NCBI GenBank assembly: GCA_002304995.1
Contig: DBPV01000041.1
Span: 323 to 35,533 of the forward strand
Reading direction: 5' to 3'
DNA length: 35,211 nt
Source of the DNA: Syntrophaceae bacterium UBA1411
GTDB taxonomy: Bacteria; Desulfobacterota; Syntrophia; Syntrophales; Smithellaceae
Notes under the pieces: generated by a model
The model's database searches: none
What the model saw: only the letters and a program-made list of their open reading frames with translations
Told to the model about the DNA's origin: nothing
Program-made: the position numbers and the translations under genes
In this document: in pieces, positions 1 through 7,401 of the stretch
Position numbering within the stretch: position 1 is the first letter of the stretch
Layout: each line of letters opens with the position of its first letter

Positions 1-1182
1 GGAAAACTGGACTACGTCAATGTCAGCCTGGGCGGAATCAATACCATCGGCCCCATGGGTACGCCTCACGGAGCTCATGTGTATCTCGCTGAGGGCATCA
101 AGGAGGTGGTTCAGGTCCCCGTGTTCTGCATCGGCCGCATCGTCGATCCCGCCATGGCCAACGAGATTATCCGGCATAAGCGCGCCGACATGGTCGGCAT
201 GACCCGGGCCAACATGTGCGATCCCGAGCTGGCCAACAAGGCCCGGGAAGGCCGGACAGACGAAATCCGACCCTGCATCGGTCTGATGACCTGCTGGTCC
301 CGGACGGGCCATCGCGAAGGCATCACCTGCGGGTTGAATCCTTCTGTGGGCCATGAGGAAAAATTCAAAATTCTCCCGGCCGTCACAAAGAAGCGAATTC
401 TGGTCGTGGGCGGCGGGGCGGCCGGTATGGAGGCGGCCCGCGTAGCCGCCAAACGGGGCCATCAGGTTTTCTTATATGAAAAAGAGGCGTATCTGGGCGG
501 CCAGTTGGTCATGGCCGCGAAAACGCCGGGCCGGTCGGAGATGGACAAACCGGTGGCTTACTACCGGCATCTATTAAAAAAGCTGGGGGTTACCGTCCGC
601 CTGGGCATTTCCGCAACACGGGCGCTGATCGAAAAAGAGGCGCCGGACGAGATCATTGTGGCAACCGGCGGCCTCCCCAAAGATATGTCCATTCCCGGAG
701 CGGCAAAGGGACAAGTTGTCTCCTACCGGGAGATCCTTCTGGGAAAAGTGGAAGCAGGCCAAAAGGTCGTCGTGGTCGCAACCGACGGCGGGATGGAAGG
801 TTTGGGCACCGCGGAGTTTCTGGCCGACCAGGGGAAAAGCGTGGATGTCCTTATTTCCCAGGATCAGGCCGGTCAGGAGCTGGAAAGCATCACCCGTTAT
901 CACCTCTTAGCCCGGTTGGGCCAAAAGCCGCTTGTCCTCTCGACCGGCGCCAGCGTTGAAGCCCTGCAGGGCAAAACGCTCATCGCTTCCAGATGGGGAC
1001 AACCCTACCGCATCGAAAACGTGGACACCGTTGTCCTTTCACTGGGGCGTACGCCTAACGATGAACTGCTGAGGAGTCTGGACGGTTTAAAAAAGAATGT
1101 GCACGCCGCCGGACAATGTCGACAGGCGGGCGGGTTGTTCGAGTCCATCAGCGACGGACTTACGGTCGCGCTGGAGATTTGA
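1..1182 (+). CDS. NADH:flavin oxidoreductase / 2,4-dienoyl-CoA reductase-like (3' part)
   Basis: The open frame runs in from the left edge, so the N-terminus is missing. The first ~85 visible residues are the end of an old-yellow-enzyme TIM barrel (VFCIGRIVDP, then a run ending in MVGMTRANMCDPELANKA). A cysteine-bearing linker follows (Cys codons at 274, 292 and 328). Next comes an FAD/NAD(P)H-binding half starting with a GGGAAG dinucleotide motif near visible residue 138. This order (OYE barrel, Fe-S linker, pyridine-nucleotide-disulfide domain) is that of 2,4-dienoyl-CoA reductase (FadH), 2-enoate reductase and trimethylamine dehydrogenase. Family members transfer hydride from NAD(P)H to an enoyl/dienoyl substrate through FMN, FAD and a [4Fe-4S] cluster. 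One expected cluster cysteine is a leucine here (codon 283). Substrate cannot be told from sequence. The neighbouring thioesterase is compatible with an acyl-CoA substrate. Confidence 0.88.
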   Translation, partial: GKLDYVNVSLGGINTIGPMGTPHGAHVYLAEGIKEVVQVPVFCIGRIVDPAMANEIIRHKRADMVGMTRANMCDPELANKAREGRTDEIRPCIGLMTCWSRTGHREGITCGLNPSVGHEEKFKILPAVTKKRILVVGGGAAGMEAARVAAKRGHQVFLYEKEAYLGGQLVMAAKTPGRSEMDKPVAYYRHLLKKLGVTVRLGISATRALIEKEAPDEIIVATGGLPKDMSIPGAAKGQVVSYREILLGKVEAGQKVVVVATDGGMEGLGTAEFLADQGKSVDVLISQDQAGQELESITRYHLLARLGQKPLVLSTGASVEALQGKTLIASRWGQPYRIENVDTVVLSLGRTPNDELLRSLDGLKKNVHAAGQCRQAGGLFESISDGLTVALEI

Positions 1183-1230
1183 CATCGCTGTGCTTTTCAT
1201 CATTGGCAGCTCTTGATGAAGTGAAGCAGG

Positions 1231-1458
1231 GTGATGCGGAAAAGATTCTTAATAGGCGAAGGACTTTCCATCGCCATGGATTCTTGCGGGCGGGTGATCG
1301 CTTCGCAAAACTATGCGACGTCGAAAGAGAGAATGATGCTGGCCGATGTGCCGGTGAAATCCGTTTTTACAATTTATTCGGTGATCGGGGATTTATACGC
1401 CTGGTTGTGCATGATCGGACTGATCCTTCTGGTGGTGACGGCCCGTGATCAGGCGTAA
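1231..1458 (+). pseudogene. C-terminal remnant of a nitrilase-fold / Lnt-like protein
   Basis: The frame opens with GTG and encodes only 75 residues. They read like the extreme C-terminus of apolipoprotein N-acyltransferase or a related carbon-nitrogen hydrolase: EGLSIAMDSCGRVIA (end of the catalytic domain), a VPVKSVFTIYSVIGD segment, then one hydrophobic helix (YAWLCMIGLILLVV). A complete Lnt has about 500 residues with several N-terminal membrane helices and a Glu-Lys-Cys triad. None of that is present, and the upstream frame is closed by stops at 1180 and 1222. No good ribosome-binding site precedes the GTG. I infer a decayed gene truncated at its 5' side. The alternative is a real small membrane protein, which I consider less likely. 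Confidence 0.5.
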
Positions 1459-1488
1459 AAAGAAGTCATCCGATACAAAGGAGGCTGT

Positions 1489-1911
1489 ATGAAGCAACAA
1501 AGACCGTTTTATCTTGATTTGCCCATTACCGTTAAGACATACGACATCGATTTTATGGGTATCGTGAGCAACATTACCTATGTCCGCTGGATGGAGGATT
1601 TGCGGCTCCAACTGCTGGAAGTTCATTACCCCCTGCAAAAACTCATGTCGGAATTGATTGTGCCTGTCATTACCCGGACCAGTCTGGAATATAAGCGGCC
1701 GATTCGGATGCATGATCAGGTTGCCGGAAGTATCTGGATGGAGCAATTCGACTCTGCGGGTTGGACGGCCAATATGGAATTTACAGTTAACGGTAAACCT
1801 GGAGTGGCGGCAAAGCAGGGCGGGGTATTTATCAATCTCGGCACCATGAAGCCGACTGACCCGCCGGCGGGTCTGCAAAAGATCTATGACGCGCAGTTGC
1901 GGCAATCCTAG
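1489..1911 (+). CDS. Acyl-CoA thioesterase, hot-dog fold (YbgC/FadM-like)
   Basis: A 140-residue protein, the usual size for a single hot-dog thioesterase. The signature lies at residues 19-40: DIDFMGIVSN followed by ITYVRWMEDLR, corresponding to the D-x-D-x2-G-x-V-x-N...Y..W.E..R pattern of the 4-hydroxybenzoyl-CoA thioesterase / YbgC / FadM group, with Asp19 or Asp21 as likely catalytic acid. Family members hydrolyse acyl-CoA thioesters to free acid and CoA in the cytoplasm. A strong Shine-Dalgarno sequence (AAAGGAGG) sits just before the ATG and fixes the start. The gene lies between a dienoyl-CoA-reductase-like gene and an alpha/beta hydrolase, so a role in acyl-CoA turnover is plausible. 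The specific substrate is unknown. Local G+C is lower than in most of the window. Confidence 0.82.
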   Translation: MKQQRPFYLDLPITVKTYDIDFMGIVSNITYVRWMEDLRLQLLEVHYPLQKLMSELIVPVITRTSLEYKRPIRMHDQVAGSIWMEQFDSAGWTANMEFTVNGKPGVAAKQGGVFINLGTMKPTDPPAGLQKIYDAQLRQS

Positions 1912-2000
1912 CAGAGTCAAGGAAGACAAACGCCGGTATTCGGAACAACGGCACGGTTTCACTTGGTTTTCCGTCTCATCCAATGAGGGGAGTGTGGAAA

Positions 2001-2879
2001 ATGAGCATTGAGCCGGATTATTGCAGAGTCAGTTTAAACGGCGAGGATTTCAACTATCTGGATTGGGGTGGGACGGGGCCGCTGATGCACATCAGCCATT
2101 CCATCGGATTCTGTGCCGGAATTTATACTCCTTTCGCGCTGCAATTGAAAAAAATTTGCAGCGTTGTGGCTATGGACAGCCGCGGGCATGGAAAAACCCG
2201 GGCCGTTGCCGATCCGGCTCGCCTTAAGAGCTGGAACATCCTGTATCGTGATCTGGAAAACTTTTTCGATTATCTAAACCGGCCTTTGATTGCCTTCGGA
2301 CACTCGATGGGAGGCACGATCAGTCTGGTTGCCGCCGCAAAAAGACCCGAGCGCGTTCGCGCCCTCATTCTGATTGAGCCGGGGCTGATGCCGCCGTCGT
2401 GGACGGCAACGGTATTTCTGCTTCAGAAGCTGAGACTGACCTCCTGGGTGCCGGCAATTTCCAAAATCGCCGGAAGACCGTCATGCTGGCCCGATTTCCC
2501 GGCGGCGGAAAACTATTTTTCATCCAGAAATCTTTACTCCACATGGGAACGTTCTTATGTTAAGGCTTTTTTGAAGAGCAACCTGACGGAAAGAAAAGAT
2601 CGTGTTGAACTGCGCTGCAACCCGAAATGGGAATCACGCTGTATTGCCACCGCCCCCACGAATATCTGGAAGTTTGTTGCCGGGATCCATATCCCCACTC
2701 TGATCATCCATGCCTCCGGATCAACGACCTTTCTGCCGAATGTGGTCCGCAAACTCAAAAAAGATATGCCGCATGCCGTATTGGTCCGCCTGGAGGGAGG
2801 ACATAATCTTATCATGGAAAGGCCGAACGAAGTCTTAACCGTCATCACCGAATTTTTGGAGACCAATAAACTCCATTGA
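2001..2879 (+). CDS. Alpha/beta hydrolase
   Basis: A 292-residue alpha/beta-hydrolase-fold protein. The nucleophile elbow is GHSMGG with Ser102. A DSRGHGKT strand-turn near residues 59-66 and a late GGHN (His268) complete the recognisable fold. The acid member of the triad is not obvious: the usual Asp after strand 7 falls in an ASGSTTF segment without Asp, so an alternative acid after strand 6 may serve. I chose the ATG at 2001 over the in-frame ATG at 1983, because a GAGGGGA ribosome-binding site lies between them at the right distance. No signal peptide, so cytoplasmic. Candidate activities are esterase, lactonase or C-C hydrolase; none can be assigned. It follows the thioesterase by ~90 bases and is likely cotranscribed. 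Low G+C compared with the rest of the window. Confidence 0.83.
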   Translation: MSIEPDYCRVSLNGEDFNYLDWGGTGPLMHISHSIGFCAGIYTPFALQLKKICSVVAMDSRGHGKTRAVADPARLKSWNILYRDLENFFDYLNRPLIAFGHSMGGTISLVAAAKRPERVRALILIEPGLMPPSWTATVFLLQKLRLTSWVPAISKIAGRPSCWPDFPAAENYFSSRNLYSTWERSYVKAFLKSNLTERKDRVELRCNPKWESRCIATAPTNIWKFVAGIHIPTLIIHASGSTTFLPNVVRKLKKDMPHAVLVRLEGGHNLIMERPNEVLTVITEFLETNKLH

Positions 2880-2939
2880 CAGCAAGTAATTGCCTTCAAA
2901 ACAGCATAAAGAGCAATTAATCCGAAAAGCGAGGCTGCC

Positions 2940-3641
2940 ATGGGTTCATCCCCAGAGGGAAGGAATAAAACGCTTACCCGGCGATCTTTTCTGAAGATAT
3001 CCGGCGCGGCCGCAATCAGCGCCGGCATGGGGGGAGCGCTCTCCAACATGTTCTGGCTTCCCGATGCGATAGCCGCCATACCTGTTTCGGAGGGGTATCT
3101 CCTGGTGGACACCCGGAAATGCCAGGGATGTCTCTCCTGCATGCTCGCCTGCTCTCTGGTGCACGAAGGTGTGCAAAATTTGTCACTGGCCAGAATCCAG
3201 ATCATGCAAAACTCTTTTGAAAAATGGCCGGATGATCTTACTATTGAGCAGTGCCGGCAATGCGTGACACCCGCATGCGTCGGGGCCTGCCCCACCGGGG
3301 CGCTTCACGCGGATGCCCGATTCGGCCATGTCCGGATGGTCACGACAAAAAAGTGCATCGGCTGCCGGTCCTGCATCAAGTCCTGCTCCTACCGGCCGGC
3401 CAGTGCGCTCTGGAACCCGTTTGCAAAGCATGCGCAAAAATGCGATCTGTGCGCCGATGCCCCTTATCACTGGGACAAGGCAGGGGGAGGACCTCAGGGG
3501 AAACAGGCCTGTGTGGAAGTCTGTCCCGTATCGGCCATCAAGTTCACACGGGAAATACCGGAACAAAAAGGTGACAAGGGTTACAAGGTTAATCTTCGCG
3601 GCGCGGCCTGGAAAAATTTGAAGTATCCGACAACGGACTAG
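2940..3641 (+). CDS. Tat-signal polyferredoxin (four [4Fe-4S]), AOR partner
   Basis: A 233-residue ferredoxin of the DmsB/HybA/YdhY type. The N-terminus carries a twin-arginine signal: TRRSFLK with Arg14-Arg15, a weakly hydrophobic stretch rich in Ala and Gly, and a likely cleavage after AIAA near residue 46. After it come sixteen cysteines in four groups: C61-x2-C-x2-C-x3-C, CRQC...CVGAC, CIGCRSCIKSC, and CDLC...CVEVC. This is the layout of the electron-transfer subunit of molybdopterin enzymes, holding four [4Fe-4S] clusters. It stops 9 bases before the AOR gene, so the two are surely cotranscribed, and it should carry electrons from the AOR. The signal peptide implies export to the outer face of the membrane, which is unexpected for an AOR partner. 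No quinol-oxidising membrane subunit is adjacent. Confidence 0.88.
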   Translation: MGSSPEGRNKTLTRRSFLKISGAAAISAGMGGALSNMFWLPDAIAAIPVSEGYLLVDTRKCQGCLSCMLACSLVHEGVQNLSLARIQIMQNSFEKWPDDLTIEQCRQCVTPACVGACPTGALHADARFGHVRMVTTKKCIGCRSCIKSCSYRPASALWNPFAKHAQKCDLCADAPYHWDKAGGGPQGKQACVEVCPVSAIKFTREIPEQKGDKGYKVNLRGAAWKNLKYPTTD

Positions 3642-3650
3642 GCGCATGAT

Positions 3651-5753
3651 ATGAACGGATATGCCGGAAAAATTCTGAGAATCAATTTGTCGGACGGGAA
3701 AATCATGACGATCCCCACGGGCCGCTATGAGCAGTGGATTGGCGGGCATGGCATGGGATCGGCGATTTTCTTCGACCTGGTCAAGGATAAAACCATCGAC
3801 GGGTTCCATCCGGGAAATGTTGTGACCATCATGACCTCGCCGCTTTCCGGTACGCTTGTTCCGGCGGCGGGCGGCCGAACGGAAGTCCAGGGCATCGGGG
3901 TCCAGTCCTATCCCATCGGCTGGTTTACCCGCAGCAACTTCGGCGGACGGTTTTCCGCCATGCTCAAGTATGCTGGCTGGGACGGAATCGTTCTGGAAGG
4001 CAAAGCCTCCCGACCGGTCTGGATTGACATCCGCAATGAAAAAGTCGTGATCCGCAACTGTCAACCTCTGTCCCTCTGGGGACAGGACACGAAAGCCTGT
4101 CAGGAAACCCTCTGGCATTATGTCGCCGGAGATAAGGCGGCAAGCGACTGGATTTCGCCCACCGGAAATGACGGGGAAAGAACCACCCAGCAACCGGCCA
4201 TTCTGGCTATCGGGCCTGCCGGCGAAAACTTAAGCCGGATGGCCTGCCTGATTCACGACGCCGCTCACGGTTCCGGCCAGGGAGGGTTCGGCGCGGTCTG
4301 GGGTTCCAAAAATCTCAAAGCCGTAAGTGTGATCGGCACGGGCGACATTCATGTGCATGATCCCAAAGCCCTGCTGGTCGCGAGACTGGAGCAGACGCGG
4401 CAGTATGCTTTTTCTCCCGACGGCAGAATAAAATTCGACGCGCCTTCGGGCTTTCACCTGCCGCCGCTCCCCGGCGTGTTGTGGGGAAATCCTCCGGGCG
4501 CGGGAAGGCCCCGGGAAGCGCAGCGCCCCCAGGCCTGCGTGGGCTGTCATTCCGGCTGCCGGGCGCGCTTCAAAAGCGGCTTGGGCAACGGCGCCATTTG
4601 CTTTACAACGCTGTTTTACGGCAGCGCCAACTCCCCGGATATCCAGCGCCAGGCCAGCGACCTGCTCAACCGCTACGGTCTCAACGCCCACGAAATGATT
4701 TACTGCGACAGATATCTGGCCGAACTGCACGACCGGGGTGTTCTGGGCCCCGGAAAGGCGATTGACTGCCCGCTGGATTTCAATGACCGCGGCAGCCTCG
4801 CCTTTGTCACCCGCCTTGTGCGGATGATCGCCTGTCGCAATGACGGAAACGGCCGACCGCACGATTTCGGGACGACGCTGGCGGAGGGCGTCGTCCGCGC
4901 GGCCAAAAAATGGGGGCGCCTGGACGATGACCTGAAAACGGGACTGCTGCCTTTTCCCTTCTGGGGCCTGCCGGTCCACAAGGAGCCCGCGGCCCAGTTG
5001 GAATGGGGCTGGGGCACGCTTTTGGGAGACCGGGACATCAACGAGCATGACTTCGACTGGATAAAGTTTGACCTTCTCATCGCGCGGGCGTACGGCAGAA
5101 AACCGCGGGTTCCGGCGGAAGATCTGGTCAAGATCATCTCCGATAAGATGGAACCTTTTCAGGGAGACGAGCGGATGCTCGACTTCAGCACGGCCAATAT
5201 GTACTCCAAGCACATGGCCAAGCTGGTCAGCTGGCACCGCTACTATACCCGCTTCTGGAAGCAGTCCGCCCTTTTTTGCGACTGGCGCTGGGCCGACTTC
5301 GTCAACGAAAATGCGCCCGGCAAGATCGGCTCCACGGGTCATGCGGAACCGAAATTCCTGAACGCCGTAACGGGAAAGAACATGACCTTTCTGGACGGCA
5401 TCAACCTGGGCCGCCGGATCTGGAACCTCGATCATGCAATCTGGACGCTGCAGGGCCGGCATCGCCGTCTGGTTCACTTTGCCGATTATGCGTACGATGT
5501 CGCATCCAACGCCGAAGGATTGCGAAGAATCTACATGCCGGGAACGGAAAACGGCCAATGGACTTACATGGATGTCCGGGGAAGAACGTTCGACAGACAA
5601 AAGGTTGAAGAATTCAAAACCCGTTTTTACAAATTGCAGGGCTGGGATACCGCGTCCGGATATCCCACGCGCCGGACGCTGACTTCCCTGGGACTCGGAT
5701 ACGTCGCCGATGAACTGGAAAAAGCGGGCAGGCTGGGTTCCGAAGCATCATAA
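3651..5753 (+). CDS. Aldehyde:ferredoxin oxidoreductase family protein (YdhV-like)
   Basis: A 700-residue member of the tungsten/molybdenum bis-pyranopterin AOR family. The N-terminal AOR domain (about 1-215) begins with NGYAGKILRINL and contains WIGGHGMG and the HGSGQGGFGAVWGSKNLKA segment typical of pterin binding. The C-terminal domain carries the cluster motif C296-x2-C299-x3-C303, and Cys543 (SALFCDW) is in place to be the fourth ligand. Family members oxidise aldehydes to acids, or act on other carbonyl/aromatic substrates, and pass electrons to ferredoxin. Length and C-terminus (FYKLQGWD...GYPTRRTL.SLGL) resemble the uncharacterised Escherichia coli YdhV, which likewise sits beside a ferredoxin gene, more than archaeal AOR. 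No signal peptide is visible, although its ferredoxin partner has a Tat signal. Substrate and metal are unknown. Confidence 0.9.
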   Translation: MNGYAGKILRINLSDGKIMTIPTGRYEQWIGGHGMGSAIFFDLVKDKTIDGFHPGNVVTIMTSPLSGTLVPAAGGRTEVQGIGVQSYPIGWFTRSNFGGRFSAMLKYAGWDGIVLEGKASRPVWIDIRNEKVVIRNCQPLSLWGQDTKACQETLWHYVAGDKAASDWISPTGNDGERTTQQPAILAIGPAGENLSRMACLIHDAAHGSGQGGFGAVWGSKNLKAVSVIGTGDIHVHDPKALLVARLEQTRQYAFSPDGRIKFDAPSGFHLPPLPGVLWGNPPGAGRPREAQRPQACVGCHSGCRARFKSGLGNGAICFTTLFYGSANSPDIQRQASDLLNRYGLNAHEMIYCDRYLAELHDRGVLGPGKAIDCPLDFNDRGSLAFVTRLVRMIACRNDGNGRPHDFGTTLAEGVVRAAKKWGRLDDDLKTGLLPFPFWGLPVHKEPAAQLEWGWGTLLGDRDINEHDFDWIKFDLLIARAYGRKPRVPAEDLVKIISDKMEPFQGDERMLDFSTANMYSKHMAKLVSWHRYYTRFWKQSALFCDWRWADFVNENAPGKIGSTGHAEPKFLNAVTGKNMTFLDGINLGRRIWNLDHAIWTLQGRHRRLVHFADYAYDVASNAEGLRRIYMPGTENGQWTYMDVRGRTFDRQKVEEFKTRFYKLQGWDTASGYPTRRTLTSLGLGYVADELEKAGRLGSEAS

Positions 5754-5841
5754 AAAAGTCTGCTGCCGGGCCTGAAAAAAAACGTTCTTGCGTTGCTGCG
5801 TCCGCCGGCGATTCCCGCAAACCGTTCGACCCGTTTTTGCC
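5754..5841. other. Intergenic stretch after the AOR gene
   Basis: Short non-coding stretch between the AOR stop and the promoter of the SET gene. It contains A-runs near 5754-5760 and 5777-5785. I see no convincing hairpin with a T-run, so no terminator is called. Confidence 0.4.
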
Positions 5842-5870
5842 TTGACCTCCCCACTCCTTCCCTGTATAAA
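5842..5870 (+). promoter_or_regulatory. Sigma-70-type promoter of the SET-domain gene
   Basis: TTGACC at 5842-5847 and TATAAA at 5865-5870 are separated by exactly 17 bases. Transcription would start near 5877, giving a leader of about 25 bases before the SET gene. This indicates that the SET gene is transcribed on its own rather than by read-through from the AOR operon. Confidence 0.7.
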
Positions 5871-5902
5871 CGCCGCCGACAGCAAGAAAAAGGGCAATGC
5901 GC

Positions 5903-6463
5903 ATGGCGGACAGAAAAAATCAGCAAAAGGTCCAAACCCGCTCCCGTCGGATCGAGGTAAAAAAATCGGGTGTCCACGGCAGGGGCGTTTACGCCGCCCG
6001 TCCGCTGAAAGCGGGCGAGACGGTCCTGGAATACAAGGGCGAAATCATCACCTGGAAGAAGGCGCAAAAGCGCCATCCGCATGATCCCGATCAGCCCCAC
6101 CATACTTTTTTCTTCCATCTTGACGATGGCCATGTCATCGACGCCACGCACAGCGCCGCCCCCGCCAAGTGGATCAACCATTCCTGCGCCCCCAACCTCG
6201 AAGCCCGTCAAACCGGCAACCAGGTTTTCCTCACGGCCCTGCGCGATATTTCGCCCGGCGAGGAGCTTTTTTACGACTACAGCCTGATGATCGAGGGCCG
6301 GATCACCGCCCGGGACAAAAGGGAACACGCCTGCCTGTGCGGCTCGCCTGACTGCCGCGGCACCATGCTGGACATCCCCCAAAAGAAGCAGCCGGCGCGC
6401 GCCGCTTTTCCTAAGCCGGGAAAAGTTGTGTCGCAGGTAAAGTCGTTTTCCGGACCCGAATAA
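5903..6463 (+). CDS. SET-domain protein-lysine methyltransferase
   Basis: A 186-residue protein made almost wholly of a SET domain (about 16-130) plus a post-SET zinc motif. Diagnostic elements are the N-terminal strand GVHGRGVYAARPL, the pseudoknot pieces INHSCAPN (residues 91-98) and YDY (124-126, with the catalytic tyrosine), and post-SET cysteines C144-x-C146-x4-C151 that join Cys95 to bind zinc. SET enzymes move a methyl group from S-adenosylmethionine to protein lysines. No bacterial substrate can be named here. The ATG at 5903 is preferred to the one at 5897, because the AAAGGG ribosome-binding site ends 8 bases before 5903 but only 2 before 5897. The 3' end overlaps the convergent pseudouridine synthase gene by 53 bases. 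Such genes in bacteria are often thought to come from eukaryotes. Confidence 0.87.
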   Translation: MADRKNQQKVQTRSRRIEVKKSGVHGRGVYAARPLKAGETVLEYKGEIITWKKAQKRHPHDPDQPHHTFFFHLDDGHVIDATHSAAPAKWINHSCAPNLEARQTGNQVFLTALRDISPGEELFYDYSLMIEGRITARDKREHACLCGSPDCRGTMLDIPQKKQPARAAFPKPGKVVSQVKSFSGPE

Positions 6464-7379
6464 AATCCGCAAACATTTTCGGCAGCGGCGCGCGAAGGGT
6501 CATGGCCAGGCCGGTCCGCGGATGCGTAAGCGTCACACGGACGGCGTGCAGCGCCTGGCGCGGCAAAAGCAGACTTTTTTCCAGTTCGGCGCGGGAGCCG
6601 TCCCGCAGAAATTCCAGAAAAGCCTTTTCGTCACGGCCATAAAGCTTGTCCCCGACAATCGGATAGCCGGCGGCCGACAAATGCGCGCGAATCTGATGCA
6701 GCCGCCCTGTTTCCGGAAAGCACCGGATGAGGGAAATATCGGCCACGGTAAGAATTTTGCGAAACCGCGTGACCGCTTTTTCCTCTCCGCCCGGCCAGGC
6801 CAGGCGCTTCTTGGCGATTGCCGAACCGGCGGCGCGGCCCAGGGGCAGGTCCACCGTCCATTCACCTGCGGGACAATGACCATGCACCAGCGCCAGGTAT
6901 TCCTTGGTTCCGGCGATAAGCGCTCCGGCAAGCTTTCCGGCCGTCTTGCCGTCGAAGGCCAGCAGCACCACGCCCGAAGTCTCCCGGTCGAGACGGTGCG
7001 CGGGATAAACCCGGCGGCCGCACCGCTCTTCCAGAAGAGCCGTGAGCGTATGATGGAAATACCGTCCGGAGGGATGGACGGGCAGGTTGCCCGTCTTGTT
7101 GACGGCGATCCAATCTTCCTCCTCGTAAAGAACGGCAACGCCCTCATCGACGGTCGGTTCCGCGATCGGCCCGGCGTGCCACGCCAGCAGTTCGCCGCCG
7201 TAAAGCAGCCGACCGGGGTCGGTCACTCTGGCGTCATCGAGTAAAATCCGGCCGGCGGCAATTTCATCGCGCCACCGGTCCGGCGACAGATAGGTGAACC
7301 GGGAGGCCAGATAATCGACGAGCGCCACGGTTTGCGGCTGCGGCGGGACGCGTGAACGGATGATGCGCCGGCGGGGCAT
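6411..7379 (-). CDS. RluA-family pseudouridine synthase
   Basis: A 322-residue enzyme that isomerises uridine to pseudouridine in rRNA or tRNA. It has an S4-like RNA-binding segment at about residues 17-70 (VDYLASRF...ILLDDARV), then the catalytic domain with the hallmark HRLDRETSG, where Asp131 is the nucleophile. Downstream family blocks are also visible (KEYLALVHG, GRLHQIRAHL, GYPIVGDKLYG). Length fits RluA/RluC/RluD enzymes. The target uridine cannot be told. The ATG lies 22 bases after the stop of the acyl-CoA synthetase subunit gene, so the two are probably one transcript. Its last 53 bases are antisense to the SET gene. Confidence 0.9.
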   Translation of the reverse strand: MPRRRIIRSRVPPQPQTVALVDYLASRFTYLSPDRWRDEIAAGRILLDDARVTDPGRLLYGGELLAWHAGPIAEPTVDEGVAVLYEEEDWIAVNKTGNLPVHPSGRYFHHTLTALLEERCGRRVYPAHRLDRETSGVVLLAFDGKTAGKLAGALIAGTKEYLALVHGHCPAGEWTVDLPLGRAAGSAIAKKRLAWPGGEEKAVTRFRKILTVADISLIRCFPETGRLHQIRAHLSAAGYPIVGDKLYGRDEKAFLEFLRDGSRAELEKSLLLPRQALHAVRVTLTHPRTGLAMTLRAPLPKMFADFIRVRKTTLPATQLFPA

Positions 7380-7401
7380 GATCGGTGGCTACCCTTTCTT
7401 T

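Noticed and set aside
2876..2910. TTGACA overlapping the hydrolase stop codon as a promoter for the ferredoxin-AOR pair
   Set aside because: No acceptable -10 lies at 16-19 bases; the nearest A+T-rich hexamer (CATAAA) is 23 bases away.
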